Positions 10,836-21,602 of a DNA stretch of 64,000 nucleotides are shown piece by piece (position 1 is the stretch's first letter; each line of letters opens with the position of its first letter). The stretch covers positions 40,489,377 to 40,553,376 of the forward strand of contig OX381708.1 in NCBI GenBank assembly GCA_947462335.1. Reading direction: 5' to 3'. The notes under the pieces are model-generated. The model was not told the origin of the DNA. It saw only the letters and a list, made by a program, of their open reading frames with translations, and did not search any database. The translations under genes were made by a program, and so were the position numbers. This DNA comes from Harmothoe impar (taxonomy: Eukaryota > Annelida > Polychaeta > Phyllodocida > Polynoidae).

Positions 10836-12207
10836 CAGGGATGAAAGTCGACTATGTCAAAAAAACTTGAAGATATAACATACCTCTTAACTACATTATA
10901 GAGCATATGAATGTTTATGCATCTATAGACACATTATATCTAGTGCTGTGCAGCAGGATTTGTCATGTCTATATTCTCCTGGACGTCATCTCCTGCTGAG
11001 GAGAAGCATTTGTCATGTCCATGTGATCATGGACGTTATCTCCTGCTGAGGAGAATGAGAAATCTGTCCATACACTCTCCAGGCATAGCACCTTAGTTTC
11101 AGTGGCTAAGCCTCATGTGAAGAGTGTAAATGCATAGGACTATAGAGGAGAGAGAGGGCTTCAAGGTTTCTCAAGTTAACTTGAAATAGGCTGAGAAAAA
11201 CTTGACACTGAGATCAGTGTGGTGTAGCCTGTCTGTGTATGGGTAGGACCATTGAGGATGGACCAGTGATGATTCTGCTGTCTTATCATAGTGTAGCTGT
11301 TGGCTATTCTAAAATAGGCATTGGCTATCGAAAACTCCAGATTCGAAAATAGGTTGTTCAGAAATTACACTTTATTCATTTCAGACATACGGCTTGTAAT
11401 CATACAGACGGATAGTGACAATCAAATATACTTCTGAACACCAGTGGTTTATATGAATATACAGGAGGTATACGCTCACAGTCTAGTATATAATTCCCAG
11501 AGGTCCAAGGCTCTCTCCCATCTTGGTCGACTCCATATGGACCAGACTCCTCAGAGGGAGTTCTGTGTCCGGAGTTATTCACCAGTGCGTCTATCTCCTC
11601 CTGTTCCTCCCCCAGAGGGTAGAACAGAGAAAGACGCAGGGCGACCAGGTTAGGAGCAGCAGCAGGACTAGGCCAAAAAAGTACAACAGAGTTTGAGGAA
11701 TCTCTGTTGTGGAGCAGTCAGGCTGGCCGAAGTGCACAGCAAGACTGGGTCCTCGATTAGCAGAACCTCCAGGTTTATATACTGACACTTATGTAATTCT
11801 CTTCATTACTTGTAAACACTTGAGTTCCCGAGGAACTCCGGGTAACCTTGCACTGGTTCATCCGGACCGACACGGTACCCGAGTTCGGGTGACACGTGGC
11901 GGTCTCGGCTCAATGCATATTACCAGGTCGCGCTCCACCAATCCTCAGGTGCAGGCTTATGTAACTACATACCCGGCACTGGACAGGAGTGCGGCCTGGA
12001 TACACGGCAACACACATACTCAATATAACCCAAACTGGTTCTATAGAAATAGTACAGCGGCGACCCACTACAATAGGATTACACAAACAAAATAAGTTTG
12101 TTTGAGTTTATATTGAGTAATTATCAAATATATCCTAATCCTGATTATATTTTTTTGATTAAAAAAAAAATTGATTTCAGGGAAAAACTTGAAGACTTTC
12201 ATCCCTG
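10836..12207. mobile_element. Non-autonomous hAT6-like transposon carrying an LTR insertion
   Basis: The ends are CAGGGATGAAAGTC and its inverted counterpart GACTTTCATCCCTG. GCAATT flanks both sides (10830-10835 and 12208-12213). Without the solo LTR at 11355-12072 the element is about 650 bp. A near-duplicated GTCATG...GTTATCTCCTGCTGAGGAGAA segment lies at 10960-11060. No transposase is present. Confidence 0.8.
11355..12072 (-). mobile_element. Solo LTR inside a hAT6-like element
   Basis: On the minus strand it starts TGTAGTGGG, has a TATA box (TATATAAA, plus-strand 11773-11780) and an AATAAA signal (plus-strand 11371-11376), and ends TGAACA. ATAGG lies at 11349-11353 (one extra T before the LTR) and at 12073-12077, giving a 5-bp TSD typical of Gypsy elements. 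Open frames inside are incidental. Confidence 0.75.
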
Positions 12208-12213
12208 GCAATT

Positions 12214-12851
12214 ACTGAGATTTACCATTTTCGACATAGCTCTGTGAATAATGGTGATAGACATTCTTTTAAAGTGGCTACATCCACATTTTCAGGGTCT
12301 AGCAGCATAATAAAGACATCACATGACCTCTCCAGTGCACAGTTTACCAACAATAAGCTTCTATACATGGTAGCCAAGACAGAGATGTACTTTGCCATAG
12401 CGATGCAAATAAGGTTGATAATACATTCATTTAATGTGGCTACATCTATATTCCTAAGGTCTAGGGATGCCATGGTGGCATTTTGTCTCTTATCCCATAC
12501 ATTATTGACTTATTTTGGCCTGATATTAACCTATTTGACCCAATTTATATTTATTGTATTGTTATCAAACACTGCCCATATGAGCACATATTCTCTGTAG
12601 ACGGAATCTAGTCATCTGGCAATCATGTATCCGTACATCCTTAGATATGTACCCTAAAAGCCTACAAAGGTTAGAATCATATACAATCAAAGAAATATAG
12701 GGATCAAAAGACTAGTAGGCCTATGATTGTAGATATAAAGGTATGTTAGTAAGCGTTAATTAGATAACCTATGATACAAAAACATTATAATAATCCCATA
12801 TTATATTTTTTCTATATAAATACTTGGCCTTTTGTAATAGGCAAATATACA
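12214..12851. other. Two-unit diverged duplication (~163 bp period)
   Basis: GTGGCTACATC followed about 15 bases later by GGTCTAG occurs near 12273 and again near 12436. Frames open through it on both strands, with no recognisable protein. Confidence 0.4.
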
Positions 12852-13790
12852 GTAGAATCTCGTTATAAGGAGAATGGATATAAGGGAGTGTTCATTATTT
12901 ATGGCAGGGGGGGTGAGCGTTTTACAAATCGAATACGTCAAAAATAATTGGCCCCCCCCCTCGGAATAGGTTGAAAAAAGAGGCCCCCCCCCACGGAATA
13001 GGTTGAAAAAAAAGCGCCCCCCCCTCACCGTGGATCGTTTTCAACTTTATTACAAAAACGATGTTGGTGTCTACTAATTGTATGCATTTAATCCTGGGCA
13101 CTTTTTTACCTACAATTTACTACCTTGCAACAAATACATCCATTTGTAAGGTGTTTTAGTGTAAACGTCTCATGATACTCGCTGGTGAGTGATAATAGTC
13201 AAACCTCAGACACTTGACTTACATACGGTTGAGTTTAAGGGCCCCAGTGCTTATAAATTGGAAGCTCCCTTACCCTCAGTGCTTACATGAGGCCGGCACT
13301 TTTTTGAAGACTGACAAAACGGTGGGCTATTTTGAGTGTCAAAAGTGATGCAGTGAGAAATTTGCTGGGAGTTTGAGGAAAATTTTAGAAAATTTTAGAA
13401 AATATTGACGTAATTTGGTAAAATATAACACAGGCTGTTACCAAAATTCGCGACATTTCAATGTACTAAATTCGCGACATTTTTAGGAATACTCCTAAAA
13501 AAAAAGCCCCCCCCCTAAGAATAGGGTAAAAAAGAAAAAGGCCCCCCCCCCTTGAATACCCCTAAAAAAATTGCCTCCCCCCCCTCAAATGCTCACCCTC
13601 CCCCCCTGCCATAAATAATGAACACTCCCTAAGGAGCAGACGGTTATAAGGAGCACATTTGCTCTGCCATTATTTCTCCTTACTTTTCTATAGTAAAAAA
13701 AACACCTGTTAGAAGGAGCAATTATGATGGTAAATTGTTTATAAGGAGCACTTTTTGGCCACGAAATGGTATTTTTCTTAAATAATTACA
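12852..13790. mobile_element. Pogo/mariner-like MITE fragments around a nested MITE
   Basis: TACAGTAGAATCTCGTTATAAGG at 12849-12871 resembles a Tigger/pogo terminus. The sequence resumes after the nested element at 13630 with GGTTATAAGGAGCA repeats to about 13760. The matching right terminus is not clear. Confidence 0.4.
12884..13629. mobile_element. Harbinger-like MITE (GGGAGTGTTCATT family)
   Basis: The termini GGGAGTGTTCATTATTTATG and the inverted CATAAATAATGAACACTCCC are perfect complements, with TAA on both sides (12881-12883 and 13630-13632). A 3-bp TWA duplication is characteristic of PIF/Harbinger. The interior has long C or G runs. Relatives occur at 20891-21146, 33145-33837, 34066-34368 and 61264-61316. 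Confidence 0.75.
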
Positions 13791-13909
13791 TTAAAACTAG
13801 AGAGAGCCTGGGTACAGAAGCCCTGCACCTCCCAGAGTCACCCACCACCTTCCAAAGTTGCTCACCACCTCCCACAGCCGACTAGGGGGTGGGGGAGGCC
13901 GGGTACACA

Positions 13910-14914
13910 AGCCCTGACACTGCTGTATGTCCCCTACTGGACACCCACCTGGCACTGCTGTATGTCCTGTACTGGACACCCACCTGACACTGCTGTATGT
14001 CCTGTACTGGACACCCACCTGACACTGCTGTATGTCCTGTACTGGACACCCACCTGACACTGCTGTATGTCCTGTACTGGACACCCACCTGACACTGCTC
14101 TATGTTCTGTACTGGACACCCACCTGACACTGCTGTATGTCCTGTACCGGACACCCACCTGACACTGCTCTATGTCCTGTACTGGACTGCCACCTGACAC
14201 TGCTGTATGTCCTGTACTGGACACCCACCTGACACTGCTGTATGTCCTGTACTGGACACCCACCTGGCACTGCTCTATGTCCTGTACTGGACACCCACCT
14301 GACACTGCTGTATGTCCTGTACTGGACTGCCACCTGACACTGCTGTATGTCCTGTACTGGACACCCATCTGACACTGCTGTGTGTCCCCTACACGACACC
14401 CACCTGACACTGCTGTATGTCCTGTACTGGACACCCACCTGACACTGCTGTATGTCCTGTACTGGACACCCACCTGACACTGCTCTATGTCCTGTACTGG
14501 ACTGCCACCTGACACTGCTGTATGTCCTGTACTGGACACCCACCTGACACTGCTCTATGTCCTGTACTGGACTGCCACCTGACACTGCTCTATGTCCTGT
14601 ACTGGACACCCACCTGACACTGCTGTATGTCCTGTACTGGACACCCACCTGACACTGCTGTATGTCCTGTACTGGACACCCATCTGACACTGCTGTGTGT
14701 CCCCTACACGACACCCACCTGACACTGCTGTATGTCCTGTACTGGACTGCCACCTGACACTGCTGTATGTCCTGTACTGGACACCCACCTGACACTGCTC
14801 TATGTCCTGTACTGGACACCCATCTGACACTGCTGTGTGTCCCCTACACGACACCCACCTGACACTGCTGTGTGTCCTGTACTGGACACCCACCTGACAC
14901 TGCTGTATGTCCCC
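13910..14914. repeat. 36-bp minisatellite, block 1 (about 28 units)
   Basis: The unit contains CCTGACACTGCTGTATGTCC and TGTACTGGACACC. Variant units (CTCTATG, ACTGCC, CCCCTACACG) recur in the same order, so several-unit blocks have been duplicated. As 36 is a multiple of three, several frames stay open. I regard those as by-products. A second block lies at 23890-24375. Confidence 0.95.
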
Positions 14915-15063
14915 TTGAGGGCCAAACCATTCCTTATGTGTGATATCCATTTCCGAATACAAATAGAAAGTTTACCTTGCGAATTGAAAAACATAAAATT
15001 ATTACAAAAGATTTATTAACATACCAGTATGTAGCTCTGACTATCTACTTTAACTCACTATAA

Positions 15064-16029
15064 CAGTGATGAAAGTGGCACTGAGGAAAATTTCCTGAAA
15101 CCAATATACCATATTAACATCCCCCGCTCCCCCCAATAAGCTGCATTTCCTTCACTTATATAATTGTACACTAAGTATGCTGATGTTGAACAGAACAAGG
15201 GACCTGTCAACAAGTCTGTGATACGGAAACCACCTGTGGTCAGTGAGGGCTGGGGACCTATTTTTATTACCCTCCCCCTCCAGCATCCTCCCCTAACCAC
15301 TACCCCTCCAAGGAATCTGTGTCAGGTCATTTGATCACCAAGCAGGGGTATGAACAACAGCCATGGCTTAGGAATGCTTATTCATGGTAATACTTTGTGG
15401 TAGTTTTATAAACATGTTGAATGGTAGGCTGAACTAAATCACCCTGTTACTTGAACACTGAAGAGGGCATCTAAGTTGTGGAAGAGTAGATATTCCTATA
15501 GTGTTTTCTGACTTTATTTTGGGTGTTTTATGTGCATAAGGCAGGGACTATGTTCTCTCCTTTGAGCTATGGTGTGGTTAGGTTCCAGGCTGAATGGTAC
15601 AGTATGGATGTAGCCTGGCTAGTGTTAATCCTATGGAGTATGAATACAGGGAACTCTTTAGGCCACAAGCCCTGAGACTTCAGTATTACTGAAATTGGAC
15701 TCAGTGAGCAGGCTATGGGGGAGGTTTCCTGGAGTCTCCTGAAGTAGACTGGAGGTGCAGACAGTGGAACTCACTGGGCCTGTGGCTGTGAGTAGGAGAC
15801 TACAGACATAGCCAATACTATCACTTAGTAAATGAGTAAAGAAAAGTGATTTATCTCGAATAATCAAATGTAGCATGTATAACTTTCATTTGATTATATG
15901 GAATAAACAATAATTTACACAAATATATAGTTAATAACAGGATATATTATTCTATTGGGAAAAAAAGAAAAATCCTGGTTCAATCATTTTTCCTGGTTTC
16001 AGGAGATTTCCTGATGACTTTCATCACTG
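15064..16029. mobile_element. Non-autonomous hAT6-like transposon with 6-bp TSD
   Basis: The ends CAGTGATGAAAGT and inverted ACTTTCATCACTG are flanked by CTATAA at 15058-15063 and 16030-16035. Sub-terminal GGAAATTTCCTGAAACC-like motifs are also inverted. No transposase is encoded in the 966 bp. Confidence 0.8.
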
Positions 16030-16035
16030 CTATAA

Positions 16036-16554
16036 GTAACTATTCAAAATACAAAGGCAAGCACACATTTTTATGGCTCCTTCTCTGAGGAGTAATTTCA
16101 AAAGTAGCCTGCCAGGTGAAAGTAAAAACGCTACGTAACTCTGTGTTCACCTCGTGATTTAACAGGGTTATAGATGCTTTATACAATTTATGATTTCATA
16201 AATTGATGGAATGAATAAATACCTTTCCAATAAGTGCTTACTTAAAGCTGTGGCACATTTAATACCAGAGAAATAAATAATTTAAAATAGGTCGTTTAGC
16301 ACTGCGACAGATACGGCCAGCGCGAGGGCGTGCGGAGATTAGCCACCCTACTAATACGCCAAAAGCGTACTACTTGGCAGCCCTGTTTAGTTCATTCTAA
16401 TATATATAAAAATCAACCCAGCGACACGGCCCTCTTGCTAAAAATCGACACGGCGACACAGTCAAAAGTGTGGTACTCCATGTAGAGGCACAATTTACTT
16501 GAGCCCCGATATGTTATATTGGGTCTAGGCCCCTATACTGGGGTACTATACTAT
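16036..16554. other. No gene recognised
   Basis: Unassigned sequence. CGACACGG strings near 16445 recur near 20235, which suggests a dispersed repeat. Confidence 0.3.
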
Positions 16555-16860
16555 GGCAAACTGGCTAATTTTCACGACAAAATGTGGCTTATTCCGATGA
16601 TAAATTGTGGCTAATGCTGAATACAAACTGTGGTTAATTCTGACGACAAACTGTGGCAAATTCTGATTACAACCTGTGGCAAATTCTGATGAAAAATTGT
16701 GGCAAATTCTGACGACCCACTTTCTGTGACTGTGGCAAATTCTGACTACAAACTGTGGCAAATTCTGATGACAACCTGTTGCTAATTCTGACGGCAAATT
16801 ATGGCTAATTCTGATGACAAACTATGGCTAATCCTGACGGCAAACTATGGCAGCCTGCCT
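16555..16860. repeat. 23-24-bp minisatellite
   Basis: About twelve imperfect copies of GACAAACTGTGGCAAATTCT. One unit is expanded by an insertion near 16710. Confidence 0.85.
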
Positions 16861-17408
16861 ATGGCTAATCCTGACAGGTTTAGCTAGTTATTGGCCGTTC
16901 CCCTCTTCAGCTGATCGGCCTACAGCCTACTCGAGGGTCACTGGGCACACCTAGCCATCATATGGTGGGTCAAAAGCGTATCCCTGAATCTAGCTCATCC
17001 TGGCGAGGCCCCTCACTGTGAGGTCGTTATGTACTGTATTAGAGGTATCCATTAAACTATCAATTAAAGTATGCTGGGTACCCTTTAACCCCAGCCCCCA
17101 ATCTCGGATGTGGTTTTACAACAGCCATTAGAGCAGGTCGCCCTCCTGCTCCCTCCTGCACCCCCTCTTAACCCTTGCATACTGAGAGAAGGTCTGTGTG
17201 GTCGTTCTGGGAAGTTGATTAATATATCTCCTTGATTCAAATAATACAAAGCACTGGTGTATTAGACAAAACAGGTACTATGTGCATGATAGGTGATTCA
17301 TACAAAATGAATAATGGAGGAAGATACATATACCCATATTGGTCAGTTGTATGGAGGTCAGAAGAGTGAAAGGACACACAACTTAGCTCAGCTGTAATTC
17401 CCTCAAAT
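16861..17408. other. No gene recognised
   Basis: Intergenic sequence leading up to the transposase relic; no clear repeat or promoter. Confidence 0.3.
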
Positions 17409-18345
17409 ATGGATATACAAGTGACACCAAAATCTTCTAGGACTCCAAAGAGAAAGAAGTGCACCTCAAGTGGAAAAGCATTACCAGCAAAGAGAAGAGA
17501 GTAGTTTTAAATGTGTACGATTATTTCAAGGAGAAAATGCCAGATTCCACAGTGTCAGCTATAGAGAAGGAGACAGAGGATGCCACAGGGGTGTCCCAGA
17601 GGTCGATTCAAAGAATGAGAAAGGAGGCTAAGGACAATGGGAATGTATTGTTGGCCCCAGGAAGGAAGAGACCAGGGGTGAGTGCAGTCAAGTCAAGAAA
17701 GAACAAGTACGGTAAAACCTCGCGTATAAGCCTAACTCGCGTATAAGCCGCACCCCGAGTTTGGTGCGATTCTATAAGCCGCAGAGGGCATCTGAAAATT
17801 GTTAATTTTGTACTGTAGTATACTTATAAAAACTCTCGTATAAGCCGCACCCTATATAGGCATGTTTGGTATCAAAAGAAAGCTGAGTCTGATTCGCGTA
17901 CAAGCCGCGGCTTATACGCGAGGTTTTACGGTATGACGATTTCACTATGTCTGCTATGAGGAGACAGGTCCATGTATTCTACAAAAGAAATCAGCCTCCC
18001 ACACTGGATAAATTAATCAGTGACTTCAAAGAGGATCCTAGATTAGCAAGTCTCCCGAGATCTACACTCCTGTACTTCTGAATGACATTGGATCTAAATA
18101 TAAGACCAGAAAAAGAGAGAGCATATTGATTGAGAACGATGATATTGTTGCTTGGAGAGCAAGATATCTCAGGGAAATTAAAGCATTCCGACAGGAGGGG
18201 AGGCCCATATTTTACCTAGATGAAACATACAAGAAACATACTACAAAGTATACTACAAAGAAGGCCTGGCAGGATCTGAAAAAAATCGAACGTGTGACTG
18301 CATCACAAATGACTCAGGTTCGGGGGGGAAATGTAGTATCATCAT
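17409..18345 (+). pseudogene. Broken IS630/Tc1-like DDE transposase relic
   Basis: Three homologous pieces can be read. First, an N-terminal helix-turn-helix (EDATGVSQRSIQRMRKEAK) at 17459-17707, perhaps preceded by a start at 17409 in another frame. Second, a linker piece at 17934-18076. Third, in a shifted frame, 18077-18345 with EndoDDE-like residues: IVAWRARYLREI and the FYLDET motif, whose D is the first catalytic aspartate. A TA-flanked MITE (17708-17933) interrupts it and a frameshift lies near 18076. The rest of the catalytic domain is lost into a minisatellite. The same domain arrangement is found in animal DDE endonuclease genes, so it might be a dead domesticated copy. Confidence 0.65.
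17708..17933. mobile_element. Mariner-like MITE with TA target
   Basis: The termini CGGTAAAACCTCGCG (left) and CCGTAAAACCTCGCG (right, inverted) are bounded by TA on each side. GTATAAGCCGC words recur inside. It sits in the coding part of the transposase relic. A half copy lies at 59767-59900. Confidence 0.85.
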
Positions 18346-18379
18346 ATAGGAGTATACATATAATAATATTGTTCATCCC

Positions 18380-18565
18380 CAAATCCCAAGCTAATGTCCC
18401 AACCCCATGTCCCAACCCCCGAGTCTCACCCCCGAGTCCCAACCCCGAGTCCCTCCCCCGAGTCCCAACCCCGAGTCCCAACCCCTAGTCCCACCCCCGA
18501 GTCCCAACCCCGAGTCCCACCCCCGAGTCTCACCCCCGAGTCCCTTCCCCTTCCCCCGTTAACTA
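18380..18565. repeat. 13-14-bp minisatellite
   Basis: Tandem CCCGAGTCCCAAC / CCCGAGTCCCACC units. Proline-serine frames across it are by-products. Confidence 0.9.
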
Positions 18566-19884
18566 GACTCAGGGTCAGGTAGAGGTGTGAAGGGACATGT
18601 ATCATTTATCATAGTAAGAAAGAGAAACGGTGCACTCTTGTATTAATGGGATTCTTAAAGATGTGACCTTTGACCTTGATTTTGACCTTTTTCCGACCTA
18701 GATATCATCCTACACATAACAGAAATGAATTCAGCACCTTTGGTTTACCCTAGTCCACTATCCATACCCATCCATTGCTCCCCCTATTATATCCTGGCTG
18801 GACTGTTTCGGATAGCATACCCAAATTGTGCGTCACAAGTCAGGAACTCACAACTACCTATAGGCCTGCACCACACAACCTATAGGTCGCATGACGCAGG
18901 TGCCCTAAGAAAGCCACACCGAGTGAGGCAAGCCGCGCAAAAGAAGGGTATACTCAAAAGAAATGTGGACATTGACTTTCTTTTGGGGGGGTACTTAGGC
19001 CCAAATTCAAATTTTCATGTTCCCCGATCTTGGCTATCTATATCTTTTGTCCTCTCACGTCTATGTCAGACACACACTGAATAAAAAGCTCCCATGTCCA
19101 TATTGTAAGTAACAGCAAATAGTGCTTAGTAGGGTCTGAGCTATATCCTACTACAGGGTTGTCTGTTTTTGTTCTCAAAATATTTGTCATGTATTGAACA
19201 ACACTGGACAGCAACATATATATTAAATTACCATTAAATTACCATACCGGTATCTAACATACTGCAGCGTATGTTGGACCTAGTATATGATATAGGATGG
19301 CATCTCCTTTGGGAAGTAGTGTAGTACTTCCCTGTGTTAAATTACCATTGGATCCAGTCAAAGCTTGCTGAAAAAAAGTGTCTCACCCCAGTTTGGTCGG
19401 CTGCCGAGATCTGTCCCATTGACTTAGCACTGAGCCCGTTCAATATGTAACTGTTAAATGTCAAGGTTATCTACAGGCTCCCATAGGGCTCTATGCTGAA
19501 GCAAATTACCACCATTTTAGACACAAAATTAAAATCATGCTTTTCAGGGGGAAGCGTTTGAAAATGGATTAAAGCGCGATTACATAGGAAGGACAACATT
19601 GTACCGCATCTAATGACACAAAATTGAGAGAAAAAGCTCCAATTTTGAAGGAATGACAGCTGTTTTAAATTTTAGGCTGAGAGACCCCCTGCTACCCGTC
19701 GCACAAGACTCAGAGTAAACCTGAGTCAATAAAGGATCCAGAACGGGCATGGAGTGAAGGGCTAACCACTGGACTCACCAACCCTGCAAGTTGGTTGGTT
19801 GTTGGGTTGCTTTACGCCCTAATTAACAGCTGAGGTCATTTCAAGGGCGGTGATGATGATCGAATCTATGGATGACTGAAGGTG
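18566..19884. other. No gene recognised; DR1-like motif
   Basis: TGACCTTTGACCT at 18665-18677 is a perfect direct repeat with one-base spacing. The remainder is unassigned, with several short open frames that have no recognisable content. Confidence 0.35.
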
Positions 19885-20100
19885 GAAAGCACGCCCCTAC
19901 ACTTTTACCGAGGCAATGGTTCTTTTACATCCCACACTACATAGGCATAGTGTGAGATGGACAGGCCTTTGATATGCTGTATGTCTACCACAGCAGGGGG
20001 GAGGTTGCAGCCCAAGCAGCAGGGTGCCTCTGAGTCTCGAACCCACGATCTTGTGGGTGCCAGACGAACGCCCTACTGCCTGAGCTAGCTCCCCACCCCC
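19885..20100 (-). mobile_element. tRNA-derived SINE
   Basis: On the minus strand there is an A box (TAGCTCAGGCAGTAGGG, plus-strand 20072-20088) and a B box (GGTTCGAGACTC, plus-strand 20032-20043) with tRNA-like spacing. They are followed by about 130 bp of tRNA-unrelated body. The head does not fold as an intact tRNA, so a SINE is favoured over a tRNA gene. Confidence 0.75.
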
Positions 20101-20244
20101 ACCCTGCAAGTAGAGGGGGTAGATTGATCATGCTCCATGTGGGAAGCAAGGATGGATTTCTACCAGATGCAGGCCTAGGGCGAACTGACAGTAGAGCGAA
20201 TCATCCATAATCCGACACGGCACCTTTGCTAAAAATTGACACGG

Positions 20245-20465
20245 GGTTCATGGACGATGTGGCCAAATTTGTGGACAATGTGGCCAAAAATGGCCAATGT
20301 GGCTGATGGACGATATGCCCAATGGACGATGTGGACATTTTTTTTTGTAGGCAAACTCAGCCCAATCCATACGGTAGCAATTATGGATGATGTTGCCAAT
20401 GGACAATGTGGCCGATGGACAATGTGGCCAATGGACGATGCAGCTAATAAACGATGTGGCCAAAA
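20245..20465. repeat. 15-18-bp minisatellite
   Basis: Imperfect ATGGACGATGTGGCCA units, interrupted once by unrelated sequence at 20338-20390. Confidence 0.8.
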
Positions 20466-20890
20466 TATCTTCAGGGATATTTCTAGGGTTGCGCCCTGCA
20501 CCATGGACGCATTAAACTCCTAAATGGTGCATTAATACACCCTCTATGCGCGTTAAGCCACCTTGGACCTTCAGATTTGAAAAAAATCTGACCAGAGCTA
20601 TGTGTGCAATATTCCATGGAGTGCTATATATCATTGGAAAGCTAATAACATGAGAGAAACAAGTCATTTACAGGCCATTTAGATATGATCTGAACAGCCA
20701 TTTTTCTAAATTTGTCAAAAATTAAATGCCTGTGTTTTTTTTAGCAACTATGGCCACTCAAGAAAAAAAAATTGTTTCTCATCACCAAATAATGAAAAAT
20801 ATGACGAGGGCGTTTTTTTTTCTTACTTGGGCATGAATACATAGGGAAATTTGGACTTTTCGCGATCAATTTTCGCCAAAGTTCTTATAA

Positions 20891-21146
20891 GGGAGTGCTC
20901 ATTTTTTAACAAAGGGGGGGGGGGATTTCTCGCGGAGCGCACACATTTTTTTCACCCCCCCTAGAGGGGTCGACATTTTTTATCCCCCCCCCCAGGCAGG
21001 CCAAAAATCGCGAGCGTTCGCGCCCCTTTGTAGCATAGTAACGCCGAGCTTTTTCCCTCAAAATTTTTACCCCGCGGTCAAGGGGTCCATATTGTTTACC
21101 CCCCCCCCAAATCCACCATCCCTATTGTTAAAAAATGAGCACTCCC
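20891..21146. mobile_element. Harbinger-like MITE (GGGAGTG family)
   Basis: Termini GGGAGTGCTCATTTTTTAAC and inverted GTTAAAAAATGAGCACTCCC with TAA at 20888-20890 and 21147-21149. The interior has G and C homopolymers and GTAGCATAGTAACGC, which recurs inverted in the 33 kb cluster. Confidence 0.8.
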
Positions 21147-21410
21147 TAATGCAAGTTATTCCTAGCTCGGTGCATTACTGACAGTATAAGCTTTAATTTG
21201 ATACCAAATTTGCCAATATTTTTCCGACTTTAAAAAAATTTTCATCAAAAAAAATTTCCCCAAATCACGATTTTCATGATGCGTGCGGTGATGAGAAACA
21301 ACTTATACAGGTCTTTTTTATCCGTGAGTGGTCTAAATTGGGGGGGGGGGGGGATTTGTCAAAAGAATCTTTTTAAGTTTTTCGGAAATTGGGTAGGTTC
21401 ACGAGGATAG

Positions 21411-21491
21411 TAGGTAAATCCGTCGGATCGGACAAGATTCGTCCATAGGTTTAGCATTGTGAAGGTCCATCCGATCCGACGGATTTGCCTC
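21411..21491. repeat. Inverted repeat around CCGTCGGATCGGA
   Basis: GTAAATCCGTCGGATCGGA and a nearly exact reverse complement are about 40 bp apart. No TSD is found. Confidence 0.7.
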
Positions 21492-21602
21492 AGTGGATTC
21501 ACCATTTTAGGATTTTAGGACCACAACTAGAAATCCTCTTTATTTGCAATTCATGTTGCCTTTCTGCTGAGGGGGATAGCATTTTTATCACTCTGACCCT
21601 CG

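Noticed and set aside
12222..12600. Overlapping frames on both strands (83 and 118 codons)
   Set aside because: They fall on a diverged tandem duplication, show no recognisable domain and no exon signals.
13797..14994. Long overlapping minus-strand frames (up to 239 codons) of GHTAVSGG / CPVQDIQQCQ repeats
   Set aside because: They arise because the 36-bp unit is a multiple of three; three frames are open at once and none has a start, signal or flanking coding sequence. The same applies at 23800-24650.
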